NCBI GenBank assembly: GCA_963665525.1
Contig: OY762280.1
Span: forward strand, 1,488,001 to 1,552,000
Source of the DNA: UBA12077 sp963665525
GTDB lineage: Bacteria; Bacteroidota; Bacteroidia; Bacteroidales; UBA12077
Direction: 5' to 3'
Length of the DNA stretch: 64,000 nt
The position numbers were made by a program, and so were the translations under genes. The notes below the pieces were generated by a model, which worked only from the letters and a program-made list of their open reading frames with translations, was not told the DNA's origin and searched no databases. Shown here piece by piece: positions 8,519-16,395 of this stretch (the stretch's first letter is position 1; each line of letters starts with the position of its first letter).

Positions 8519-8840
8519 GATACAAAAATACCTTTATGACATAATTACATCCATTAATTCAATTTATGAATATCTTGGAGAAAGTAGAGACTTTAATGAA
8601 TATTCTGAAAATAAACTTCTTCGTAGAGCGGTTGAAAGAGAACTTGAAATAATTGGAGAAGCGTCGAATCGTATTTTGAAACTTGATAGTGAATTTCCAA
8701 TTGATAATGCCCGAAAGATAGTTGATTTAAGAAATTGGGTGATTCATGGATATGATAAGGTTGACGATGTAATTATTTGGGGAATTTTGACTAATCATCT
8801 TCCAAAGCTAAAAGATCAGGTTGAGAAATTAATGAAATAG
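8508..8840 (+). CDS. hepT: HepT-like HEPN ribonuclease toxin (DUF86 family)
   Basis: This all-alpha HEPN-domain protein has about 110 residues and starts MELKIQKYLYDI at 8508. The catalytic RX4H motif is present as RNWVIH, followed by Gly-Tyr (HGY), the form regulated by MntA-dependent AMPylation of the tyrosine. The segment ELEIIGEASNRI is typical of DUF86. The ATG overlaps the end of mntA. It forms a type VII toxin-antitoxin pair within one cassette, a common cargo type in integron arrays. Confidence 0.88.
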   Translation: MELKIQKYLYDIITSINSIYEYLGESRDFNEYSENKLLRRAVERELEIIGEASNRILKLDSEFPIDNARKIVDLRNWVIHGYDKVDDVIIWGILTNHLPKLKDQVEKLMK

Positions 8841-8854
8841 AAAATTATTGTCAA

Positions 8855-8991
8855 CCGCTAACAGCATTTCACAGCCCATGCGAGGTTTTTGGCGGTTTGA
8901 TGATAAAAGTGTATATTCGTGTTGGTTCGTTATCGGCTGACAGTAAATCACGGGAAACTCCCGCACGGTCAGTAAATGCGGACCGTTATAA
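8855..8991 (+). repeat. attC-like cassette site 4
   Basis: CGCTAAC lies at 8856-8862 and GTTA at 8985-8988. The outer arm GCATTT pairs with AAATGC. The inner arms pair only partly (ATGCGAGG against CTCCCGCA). The shared centre reads GGTTTTTGGCGGTTT, and the inner hairpin is imperfect. Confidence 0.7.
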
Positions 8992-9010
8992 ACAATAAAT
9001 TCGTTTTTCG

Positions 9011-9781
9011 ATGAGAAACCTAGTGCTATTAGTTGTATTAATTACTTTATCTAGTTGTTCTGGATATTATTATTCTGCAAGTCCACATTATGTTCCATTT
9101 AATTCTGAAAAAGGAGACATAAAAACGAATATTAGCGCCAATTTCATCCAAACGGGATATGCTTTTTCTAATCATTTCTCTGTATTCTCAACTGGATATT
9201 ACAGATATCAAGCAAGACCGAGCTACGAGACTATAGGTGGAAAAGAAAACTCTGGAGATGATATTCATGGTGATCAATCGTATGAAATTAATCTTGGAGG
9301 TAGTTATTTCTACAAAAGAAACAACTTACAATTTGAAATCTTATTTGGTGCTGGTTTAGGAGACTTAGAATTTGATCACACAATCGACTTTTATTATGAT
9401 AATTATGAGTTCAATATGACTTGTGAGAAATATAACATATTCATACAACCAAATATTGGACTCAGGTTTAATAAAAAACTTGATTTGAATTTGTCAACAA
9501 AATTCTCTCAACAGAATTTCTACAATATAGAAACAGATGTGGTATGGGGCGATTATAACGGTGAAAATATATGTGATGATTATTTCTTTGACAAAACCCG
9601 GACAAGCCTTTATTATATAGAACCAGCTATAACATTCAGAGCAGGATTAGAAAAATTAAAAATGCAAGTTCAAATGATTCCTGTTTTTAGCTTAAATGAA
9701 ACCTATATCCGGTATCGGGAATTCAGTATAAATCTAAGTCTGTATATTAATCTAAATCTTTTTGGACAATATGGAAATTAA
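9011..9781 (+). CDS. Putative outer-membrane beta-barrel lipoprotein (cassette gene)
   Basis: This 256-residue protein has a signal peptide and lipobox (ITLSSC, Cys16). The rest is beta-rich with alternating aromatic residues (GYYRYQARP, IFIQPNIGLRF, INLSLYINLNLF), suggesting an outer-membrane barrel of 8-10 strands. I recognise no named family. The gene overlaps the next by 11 bp, so the two are co-translated and share one cassette between sites 4 and 5. Confidence 0.65.
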   Translation: MRNLVLLVVLITLSSCSGYYYSASPHYVPFNSEKGDIKTNISANFIQTGYAFSNHFSVFSTGYYRYQARPSYETIGGKENSGDDIHGDQSYEINLGGSYFYKRNNLQFEILFGAGLGDLEFDHTIDFYYDNYEFNMTCEKYNIFIQPNIGLRFNKKLDLNLSTKFSQQNFYNIETDVVWGDYNGENICDDYFFDKTRTSLYYIEPAITFRAGLEKLKMQVQMIPVFSLNETYIRYREFSINLSLYINLNLFGQYGN

Positions 9782-10271
9782 TAATATTAAGCCTATAAAA
9801 GAAGTTCTTTTATTTGCAATCCTTTTATTAATTACTTCGTGTAATGAAGAAATCCGATATGAAACACAAATTAATATTGAAAATAATACAAATTATAATA
9901 TTGAAGTAACATTGTTTCCTAAATCAGAATATGTACATGGAACTTTATATAAGTTCTCAGACATTGGTGGTGGATACAATCCAATTATTTTCATAAGTAA
10001 TCCTAATTCTGAAAACTATCTTTTTATTACGAAAAATATGGACATTGAACCATATATGATAGCACAGAATATATTTGATAGTATTTATGTAAAATTAGAT
10101 AATGAAGTACAAACTGAAATTATATTTAAACTTGATACAGTAGTTAACTATTCTGAAAATATATTTTCTCCGAATTCTCATTGGGATTTTGAGAAAGTTG
10201 AATATGACATGCAAGACATGTTTAATGAAAATCCTGTTGTTGCAGACTGCTATACATTTGTGATAAATTGA
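9771..10271 (+). CDS. Small lipoprotein of unknown function (cassette gene)
   Basis: This is a 166-residue protein starting at the ATG at 9771, which overlaps the end of the preceding gene. The N-terminus (MEINNIKPIKEVLLFAI) leads into a hydrophobic segment and a lipobox (LITSC). The mature part is beta-rich and contains no recognised motif. The coupling suggests that it works with the barrel-like lipoprotein, for example as an envelope partner. Confidence 0.62.
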   Translation: MEINNIKPIKEVLLFAILLLITSCNEEIRYETQINIENNTNYNIEVTLFPKSEYVHGTLYKFSDIGGGYNPIIFISNPNSENYLFITKNMDIEPYMIAQNIFDSIYVKLDNEVQTEIIFKLDTVVNYSENIFSPNSHWDFEKVEYDMQDMFNENPVVADCYTFVIN

Positions 10272-10300
10272 TTAATTTGAAGAAAAACGAATTTACAGTT

Positions 10301-10437
10301 TATAACAGCGGGTCAGCATCAATGCGGGTGTTTGGTGGGTTCTTGCAGTTTTGTTATATTTGTTTTCAGTGTCAGCGGGTGACACTGAAACACGGCGGCG
10401 ATCCCGCACATAATGCTACCCGCGGACCGTTATAGGC
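10301..10437 (+). repeat. attC-like cassette site 5 (best-folding copy)
   Basis: TAAC lies at 10303-10306 and GTTATAGGC at 10429-10437. Arms pair perfectly: GCGGGT/ACCCGC (10308/10418), AGCAT/ATGCT (10315/10413) and TGCGGG/CCCGCA (10323/10403). An inner 10-bp stem TTTCAGTGTC/GACACTGAAA (10364/10381) closes a short loop. Confidence 0.82.
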
Positions 10438-10454
10438 AATAGTTTTTTTTCGCT

Positions 10455-10907
10455 ATGTTTAAAATATCAAATAGTAAATATTTGAAAGAAGAATTCAATC
10501 AGATACCAACTGAAGAATTGCTCTCTGATATTGATAGTTTTTTGAAAAGTGAAGGCGTTGACTATGTTTTTGTTAAAGGAAAGGAAAATTTAATACTGAA
10601 AAATGAATTCTTTTCATTACGCCCTGGTTTAAACTGGAATATATGGATTGGCGTTGCATCAGGTGAAATTATAATCCATTCTGACAAAAATATGAATAAG
10701 AAAATAATTAAGTATTCTGTCTCATATCTTAGAATGGTAGTGACACTTTTTATAATAGCACTTTTTGGTGGACTAGCTACAATTAAATTATACGGAATCG
10801 GAGCAATTCTTGGGATTGGATCCTTTATCTTAAATTTTCCTATACTCTATTTTAGACACAAATTTCATCTAAATGATATTATTAAGCATCTTGAAAGAAA
10901 ATTGTAA
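10455..10907 (+). CDS. Small two-TM membrane protein of unknown function (cassette gene)
   Basis: This 150-residue protein has no signal peptide. It has an N-terminal soluble domain of about 90 residues (with LKNEFFSLRPGLNWNIWIGV) and two adjacent transmembrane segments (about 95-115 and 118-135), ending in a short basic tail. No family is recognised. The gene begins 18 bp after site 5's GTTATAGGC end and stops 14 bp before site 6, a perfect single-gene cassette. Confidence 0.62.
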   Translation: MFKISNSKYLKEEFNQIPTEELLSDIDSFLKSEGVDYVFVKGKENLILKNEFFSLRPGLNWNIWIGVASGEIIIHSDKNMNKKIIKYSVSYLRMVVTLFIIALFGGLATIKLYGIGAILGIGSFILNFPILYFRHKFHLNDIIKHLERKL

Positions 10908-10919
10908 ATAAAAATTACA

Positions 10920-11060
10920 GCCTATAACATCGGGTCTTAAAGCATGGTGGGGTGTTGTGGTGGTTTGACAAGTTTTTACTACATTTGTTTCAATGTCAAC
11001 GGGGGACAATGAAACGCGGCGGAACTCCCGCACAGCTTCATACCCAAGGACCGTTATAAG
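10920..11060 (+). repeat. attC-like cassette site 6 (last of array)
   Basis: CCTATAAC lies at 10921-10928 and GTTATAAG at 11053-11060. Pairing arms are GGGT/ACCC and AAAGC/GCTTC. The inner hairpin is TTTCAATGTC/GGACAATGAAA. It is followed directly by tail element 1 rather than by a gene. Confidence 0.75.
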
Positions 11061-11066
11061 TAAGGC

Positions 11067-11350
11067 GATTTTTCAGAAAAAGTAAAAAACTGTTTCTCAT
11101 TTTCTAAATTCTCTAAATCAAATAATCTTTCTTACGGTTTGATATTTCATGTAAGTTGGAAAATATATTGCATTCTGACAATAAAAGTATTATTTCTATT
11201 CTTAGCAGTTTGATATTAAGTTTTTTGAGAATGGTTTGGTTTTAATGATAGAAAAATTAGTATTCCAGCGCGCTTTTTGCATCCTTCGGCTGCATTTGTG
11301 ATTTACTAAAACACATTTGCTCCACTACGTTTCGCAAAAGAGTTTTAAGC
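11067..11350 (+). repeat. Array tail element 1
   Basis: A noncoding block of about 280 bp resembles those at 16040, 44591 and, more weakly, 36776. Shared landmarks are TTTTTCAGAAAAAGTAAA near the left, GAATGGTTTGGTTTTAATG, TTAGTATTCCA, CGCGCTTTTTGCATC and ATTTACTAAAACACATTTGC, ending in AAAAGAGTTTTA. A palindromic CTAAAAC...GTTTTA arrangement closes the copy at 16040. No ORF of note is present. Function is unknown. Confidence 0.6.
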
Positions 11351-11594
11351 CCCAAAAAAAATCATAGCAATTATTTTATAATATCAATCTTTCTAATGTT
11401 ATAAGAATATTTAAAATATTTCTATTGTTATTTAACTAAATATTGTTATTTTCACATTTACTTACCATTAAGAACGTACATAATTTGAATGAAAAAAGGA
11501 GGTATTAATAATTTTAATACTTGTAAAATATGTACGCAATCAAAAATAGCAAAAGCATTTTTATTCAAATGAATTTATCTAAATATTATTAACA
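11351..11594. other. Noncoding leader of the LytTR/RiPP locus
   Basis: An AT-rich stretch between tail element 1 and the LytTR gene. I see no ORF, terminator or clear promoter consensus beyond AT-rich tracts near 11400-11460. It presumably holds the regulator's promoter and a long leader. Confidence 0.4.
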
Positions 11595-11951
11595 ATGATT
11601 ATTAATAGCGATTACAGTTATCAAAGAAACAAGAAACTTGTTTTAAAAGAAAAGAATACGATAAAACAAATAAGTTTGGATAGAATCACACATCTAACAT
11701 GTGATGGATATCTAACTTCTGTTTATACAATTGACAATAAAACCATAACAGTTTCAAAATTATTAAAAAACTTTGAAATTGAGCTTATTCCGTACGGCTT
11801 TATTCGAGCAAATCATAATGCACTTGTAAATGTGAATAATATAATAGAAATTCAAAAAGGGAATAAACGTTATGTAGTACTTTCTAATAAGAAAGAAATT
11901 AAAGTATCGAGACGAAAGTTATGTTTATTTAAAGAAATATTCAATAATTAA
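11595..11951 (+). CDS. Stand-alone LytTR DNA-binding regulator
   Basis: This 118-residue protein is almost entirely a LytTR domain: ISLDRITHLTCDGYLTSVYT, KTITVSKLLKNFE, GFIRANHNALVNVNNI and the C-terminal IKVSRRK. No receiver or membrane segment is attached. It lies 193 bp upstream of the RiPP precursor in the same direction, with a 9-bp direct repeat of LytTR-like spacing in between (11961-11990), so it is the likely regulator of that cluster. How its activity is controlled is not visible. Confidence 0.85.
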   Translation: MIINSDYSYQRNKKLVLKEKNTIKQISLDRITHLTCDGYLTSVYTIDNKTITVSKLLKNFEIELIPYGFIRANHNALVNVNNIIEIQKGNKRYVVLSNKKEIKVSRRKLCLFKEIFNN

Positions 11952-11960
11952 ATAAGACGA

Positions 11961-11990
11961 CCTGTTATTTTACTATAACTACCAGTTATT
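11961..11990 (+). promoter_or_regulatory. Candidate LytTR operator (direct repeat)
   Basis: CCTGTTATT (11961-11969) is repeated as CCAGTTATT (11982-11990) with a 12-bp gap, giving 21 bp start to start. Known LytTR sites are paired 9-bp direct repeats centred on GTT with this spacing. The match to the consensus is partial outside GTT. It sits between the regulator gene and the precursor gene. Confidence 0.5.
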
Positions 11991-12144
11991 TATTAAAAAG
12001 TACCATATGTGAGATAAAGTAATTTATACATGGTTATTATTACTAAAATAATAAAATTGTAACCTCTAAATTTAATGGCCATAAATTTTGAAAGTGATAT
12101 GGGTGACGCCACTATAATGCAGCCCAAAACAAATTTTATGAATT

Positions 12145-12330
12145 ATGAAAAAGAAATTAAAATTAACAAATGAAGAACTTGCTGAAATTAAAGGCTTAGG
12201 AGGTATTCCGGCAGCTGGAGATGATATTAAAAATGATAATACTGTGTCTGGCTGTGTTTGTTATTATAACAATACTTCATTGACAACAAACTCAAATGGT
12301 GTATCTATATGCACTTGCGAATGTATTTAA
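12145..12330 (+). CDS. Cysteine-rich RiPP precursor peptide
   Basis: This 61-residue peptide starts with a charged leader (KKKLKLTNEELAEIKGLGG, residues 2-20) resembling Bacteroidota natural-product precursors with a Gly-Gly motif. The core is rich in Ser, Thr and Asn with two cysteine groups: SGCVCYY (about 35-41) and ICTCECI at the very C-terminus. Five Cys in a CxC...CxCxC layout suit thioether crosslinks by a radical SAM enzyme, and such an enzyme is encoded next door. Modification type and product activity are inference. Confidence 0.82.
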   Translation: MKKKLKLTNEELAEIKGLGGIPAAGDDIKNDNTVSGCVCYYNNTSLTTNSNGVSICTCECI

Positions 12331-12370
12331 TTTAAGAACTGTAACATAATAAAATTATGTAGTTCATACA

Positions 12371-12410
12371 AAAGGGGCTGTTGAATTATTCTTTATGTAA
12401 CAGCCCTTTA
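12371..12410 (+). terminator. Attenuator hairpin between precursor and radical SAM gene
   Basis: AAAGGGGCTGTT (12371-12382) pairs with AACAGCCCTTT (12399-12409), followed by an A/T-rich tract. It lies 41 bp after the precursor stop and just before the modifying-enzyme gene. A leaky terminator here would give much more precursor than enzyme, a common RiPP arrangement. Confidence 0.6.
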
Positions 12411-12423
12411 TAAAATTAAGATC

Positions 12424-13725
12424 ATGATAAAACAAAAGTTAAATAAATATCTATATGTAAAAGAATATAATAATGATGTTATCTGTTTAAATATGCAAAA
12501 TAAAAACATTATTACGTTTACAATAGATAAATTTAATTATATATTAAAAAATAAAGATAATTTAAATATTATAAAGCAAGAAAGACCTCATTTGTTCTCT
12601 TTATTAGTAAAAACAGGGTTAATCATTAATGATACTACAAATGAAATCGATAGCATCAGGTTTGAATATCAGAAAGTAATATTTAATGATAAGTTGTACC
12701 GTTTAACATTAATACCAACTATGGATTGTAATTATAATTGTTGGTATTGCTATGAAACAAAACATAAAAGTAGTATGAATAAGGCCGTAAGAAATAATGT
12801 GATTAAACATGTGCATAATAAAATACTATATGAGAATATATCTGGAGTAGCTTTAGATTGGTTTGGAGGTGAGCCTTTAATGTATTTTAATGAAGTTTTA
12901 TATCCGTTATCTAAAGAAATTTTGCAGCAATGCAATAAGAATAAACGTAAATTCAGTAATCAAATTACAACAAACGGTTTTTTATTTAATGAATTAATAA
13001 TTAATAAGCTAGAAGAAATACAATTAAAAAATTTTCAGATTACTTTAGATGGCAATGAATATTATCATGAGAAAGTAAAAAGAATTAACGGGGCATATAA
13101 GAAAACAATAGATAACATAAATGCATTATGCCATAGTTTAAAAGATGTTGAAATTATATTAAGAATAAATTTTACAGACGAAAATATCGATAGTACTATT
13201 GATATTATAAAAGATATTCCTGTTAAGAATAGACATAAGATAAAAGTATCATTTCAAAGAGTATGGCAACTTAAGGATAATAATAAATATTATTATTCTG
13301 TAGATAAGATTAAAGAGGTTTATGCTCGTGAAGGTTTTAGGTTGGAGAATTACAAAATGTCTATGGTCCAAACATGTTATGCTGATAGATTAGAGCAGGC
13401 AGTTATTAATTATGATGGAAATATTTTTAAATGTACAGCACGAGATTTTACAAAAGAAAATAGGGATGGATATTTAGATAGTGATGGCGATATTATTTGG
13501 GATCAAGAAAAGTATACAAGGAGATTGGGAAAATTTCGATTTGATAATGAGAAATGTTATAGTTGTGATTTACTACCTATGTGCTATGGACCTTGTAGTC
13601 AAAAAGTAATAGAAACACCTGAAAGTAATATTGATAGAATTTGTAATTATGATGGATTGAAAATAACAATCGAGGAAATGTTAATGAAGAACTATAATGA
13701 AATAATTAAAGAATCATGCAGTTAA
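12424..13725 (+). CDS. Radical SAM/SPASM peptide-modifying enzyme
   Basis: This 433-residue protein has an N-terminal region (1-90) that could bind the leader. The radical SAM core carries DCNYNCWYCYE (Cys102, 106, 109, ligands of the SAM-binding 4Fe-4S cluster) and WFGGEPL (about 146-152). The C-terminal SPASM-type domain has CTARDF, KCYSCDLLPMCYGPCSQK and a final Cys near 410, providing ligands for auxiliary clusters. Enzymes of this class make thioether or carbon-carbon crosslinks in RiPP precursors. It lies directly behind the precursor and 12 bp before the S41 peptidase, so all three form an operon. Confidence 0.9.
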   Translation: MIKQKLNKYLYVKEYNNDVICLNMQNKNIITFTIDKFNYILKNKDNLNIIKQERPHLFSLLVKTGLIINDTTNEIDSIRFEYQKVIFNDKLYRLTLIPTMDCNYNCWYCYETKHKSSMNKAVRNNVIKHVHNKILYENISGVALDWFGGEPLMYFNEVLYPLSKEILQQCNKNKRKFSNQITTNGFLFNELIINKLEEIQLKNFQITLDGNEYYHEKVKRINGAYKKTIDNINALCHSLKDVEIILRINFTDENIDSTIDIIKDIPVKNRHKIKVSFQRVWQLKDNNKYYYSVDKIKEVYAREGFRLENYKMSMVQTCYADRLEQAVINYDGNIFKCTARDFTKENRDGYLDSDGDIIWDQEKYTRRLGKFRFDNEKCYSCDLLPMCYGPCSQKVIETPESNIDRICNYDGLKITIEEMLMKNYNEIIKESCS

Positions 13726-13737
13726 TATAACAAGATT

Positions 13738-15348
13738 ATGAGAAAAGTATTTGTTTTTATTGGATTATTATTATTTTGTAGCTGTAAAGATGAAATAAAG
13801 AGAGAAATTGTCTCAACAAAAAAGAATATTACAGTATTAATTAATGGACGAAAGGTAGCCTGGCAAATTTCTCCCCAGGTAAATCCAGATATATTAAAGG
13901 TATACTGCAAGCATAAAATAAATGAAGTGATATTTCAAACCGATATAGACACTGCAAATTTTTATGTTCGTAATATGGATACACTAAGTTTCCGAGTGGT
14001 TCTGAATCATAAAGACACCGCATATACAGAAATTGTTGGAGTAAAAGATTTAACAGATGAGATAGCAGAAAATGAAAAAATATACTGGTTTAGCCAGTTA
14101 TGGTCTGAAATGAAATACAATTTTGTAAATATGGATCAATTGGATTTTGATATAGATAGTTTGTATAAACAGTATATTGCAAAAATTAAGAATTCAGAAA
14201 CTGATTATGAGTATTATCAATTATTGAAACAATTTGCAGCTAGGTTTAATGATGGGCATACTGCTGTTTGGGATAATTCTCAATTTTATGTTTATCAGGA
14301 TTATTTTAAAGCAACTTTGATTGATGTAAACCATAAAGTTTATATTGCTTTAGTTAGAAAGTGTGTGGAAAATGACTCAACCTGGGTTGGAGCAGAGGTG
14401 GTTAGAATTTCAGGAATAGAAACTAAAGAATACTTAAAAGATTCTATTTTTCCATATGTTTCAGCTTCAACTGATCAACATTTATGGATGCAGGGAGTGT
14501 ATAAAATACACCAAGATTTTAAGTGGAAAGATTTTTATGCAACCATTGTAAAACGTAATGGAGATACGGTTGATATTTGTTTACCTAGAAATGGAGAATT
14601 AACAAGGACTTTGGAAGATGAATATTGGGGCATGCCAATACCTATGAGGAAGGGTATTGTCGAATATAAGAATTTACGAGATAATATCTCGTATATAAAT
14701 ATTCGCAGTTTTCAACCAGGTAACATTGTGATTAACAAGCTAAATGAATACTTAGAAGATATTTATAAATCGAATGGATTAATCATTGATTTAAGAAATA
14801 ATGGTGGCGGTTCTACTGAAGTTGCATGGTATTTACAATCCCTTTTATCTAAAGAGAAATATTTTCTAAATTTTGCATGGGAAACACGAATAAACGATGG
14901 TATTAAGAAAGCGAATTCAAATTGGAAGGATCAATACAAAGGATATTTTAATAATACAGAAACACGATTTGTAGAACCAGATACAATTTTTGTAGCAGAT
15001 TCAATAAAACAAATAAACATTCCGGTTGTTATATTAATTGGACGTTATACTTTTTCGGCAGCAGAGGACTTTCTGGTGAATATGTATGAGATTCCTGGAC
15101 GACCACTATTTATAGGACAGGAAACAGGTGGTTCTACTGGTTCACCACTTGTAATTCAAGGTTTACCTAAGGAGGGTATTGGTAGAATATGTACACGTAG
15201 AGTATGTTTCCCATATAGTCATAAACCATTCGTAAATCAAGGTATAGTTCCAGATGTTGAGATTAAGGAAGATATTGATGATATAATAAATGGAACAGAT
15301 ATAGTTTTAGAAAAAGCAATAAAACTTCTAGGTGATAAATTCTCATAA
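13738..15348 (+). CDS. S41-family (C-terminal processing) peptidase lipoprotein
   Basis: This 536-residue protein has a signal peptide with lipobox (LLFCSC, Cys16), so it is anchored on the periplasmic side or at the outer membrane. The S41 core is visible: GLIIDLRNNGGGSTE, the nucleophile in YTFSAAEDF (Ser440), and IGQETGGSTGSP, ending with NQGIVPDVEI. A PDZ-like region may precede it. S41 enzymes are endopeptidases; the position behind the radical SAM gene suggests that this one matures or degrades the exported peptide. No C39 peptidase or ABC exporter is visible nearby. The 12-bp gap supports co-transcription. Confidence 0.88.
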   Translation: MRKVFVFIGLLLFCSCKDEIKREIVSTKKNITVLINGRKVAWQISPQVNPDILKVYCKHKINEVIFQTDIDTANFYVRNMDTLSFRVVLNHKDTAYTEIVGVKDLTDEIAENEKIYWFSQLWSEMKYNFVNMDQLDFDIDSLYKQYIAKIKNSETDYEYYQLLKQFAARFNDGHTAVWDNSQFYVYQDYFKATLIDVNHKVYIALVRKCVENDSTWVGAEVVRISGIETKEYLKDSIFPYVSASTDQHLWMQGVYKIHQDFKWKDFYATIVKRNGDTVDICLPRNGELTRTLEDEYWGMPIPMRKGIVEYKNLRDNISYINIRSFQPGNIVINKLNEYLEDIYKSNGLIIDLRNNGGGSTEVAWYLQSLLSKEKYFLNFAWETRINDGIKKANSNWKDQYKGYFNNTETRFVEPDTIFVADSIKQINIPVVILIGRYTFSAAEDFLVNMYEIPGRPLFIGQETGGSTGSPLVIQGLPKEGIGRICTRRVCFPYSHKPFVNQGIVPDVEIKEDIDDIINGTDIVLEKAIKLLGDKFS

Positions 15349-15441
15349 ATTTTCTTTTATAATACTAAAACTTAAAGGATATTTTATATGTAGGGTTTGA
15401 TTTAAGCCTGTAAAATAAGAAATTAAATTGGTAACTATACA

Positions 15442-15679
15442 ATTCAATTAAGAAGGAACAAAATTGAATCGACTAGAATTACTGCTAATGATTTATCTGC
15501 AACAAATGCATTTATAAGCGGATTAGAAGCAGGTCGATCTGTATATTCAAAAGAAAACGTAAATCGCAGGACACAACAAACGAAAAAATGTTGCTTTTTC
15601 AGAACTTGATGACTGGATGAGCGAATTTTACGCTTTTTCTAAGATTACACTAGAAGATAATATTCAATTACATGAATAA
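15442..15679 (+). pseudogene. Decayed short hypothetical protein gene
   Basis: Translation gives ANDLSATNAFISGLEAGRS and on to NRRTQQT. One frameshift near 15585 then leads to VAFSELDDWMSEFYAFSKIT and LEDNIQLHE before TAA at 15677. I recall this combination from short hypothetical proteins common in Bacteroidota; the N-terminus lacks a clear start. The stretch 15349-15719 has no other gene. Confidence 0.6.
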
Positions 15680-15719
15680 TTAAGAGTAATTGTAAGGAAA
15701 TAATAACCCCAACCTTATT

Positions 15720-15895
15720 ACAAACACATTGGTAAGCCTACTCAAATCAACCCACAACCAAAGGCTTACCAAAGTGTTTGTAATCCTACCTATTTTGCCG
15801 GTACGGCAATAAGTAATCCCATCCCAAATACTAATTTTTTAGTCTTTCATGGATACTTAATCACCAAACTGACAAGTATTGTGGTATTTATGCCC
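15720..15895 (+). repeat. Array head element 2
   Basis: The opening hairpin pairs ACAAACAC and TTGGTAAGCCT with AGGCTTACCAA and GTGTTTGT (15720-15781). A second small hairpin is TTGCCG/CGGCAA (15795-15809). The end reads CAAACTGACAAGTATTGTGG. This copy is not interrupted by an intron and runs directly into site 7. Confidence 0.7.
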
Positions 15896-15898
15896 AAC

Positions 15899-16036
15899 TT
15901 ATAACATTGGGTCAAACTACATGCGGGGTTTAGGTGGTTTTTTGACAAATTTGGTTATCTTTAACTTTGGTTAACGGGTGATAATGAAACAGGGCGGCAA
16001 ACCCGCCCAAAATTTAACAGCGGACCGTTGTACGGC
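15899..16036 (+). repeat. attC-like site 7 (chimeric, sole site of an empty array)
   Basis: TATAAC lies at 15900-15905 and GTTGTACGGC at 16027-16036. The left arm (TTGGGTCAAACTACATGCGG) matches site 2, while the right arm (GGCGGCAAACCCGCCCAAAA then TTTAACAGCGGACC) is of another type. The outer arms therefore do not pair. The conserved centre is intact. Confidence 0.72.
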
Positions 16037-16039
16037 ATA

Positions 16040-16320
16040 CTTTTTCAGAAAAGGTAAACTGCTTCTCATTTTTTTTAGTTCGTAAATCAAGAATCATTTA
16101 TAACTGTTTGATTGCTTCTGCAAGTAGGTAATTTTATCTCATCTTGACAATGAAATTATTAATACTATCCTGAGCAGTTTGAAAGAGTTTTTATTTGAGA
16201 TTGGTTTGGTTTTAATGACAGTAAAAATTAGTATTCCAACGCGCTTTTTGCAGCTTTCAGCTGCATTTGTTATTTACTAAAACACATTTGCTCCGCTTCG
16301 CTTCGCAAACGAGTTTTAGT
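16040..16320 (+). repeat. Array tail element 2
   Basis: It is closely similar to tail element 1 across about 280 bp: CTTTTTCAGAAAAGG, TTGGTTTGGTTTTAATGAC, TTAGTATTCCAACGCGCTTT and TTTACTAAAACACATTTGCT. It closes with the palindrome CTAAAAC-TTTGC...GCAAA-GTTTTAG at 16278-16319. It is noncoding and follows site 7 directly. Confidence 0.65.
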
Positions 16321-16395
16321 TTGAATACTTTAAAAAAATAGTTATAAAAAAAGGAGTACTACACATTAAACTTTCATAACTTTAGAAAAAAAATA

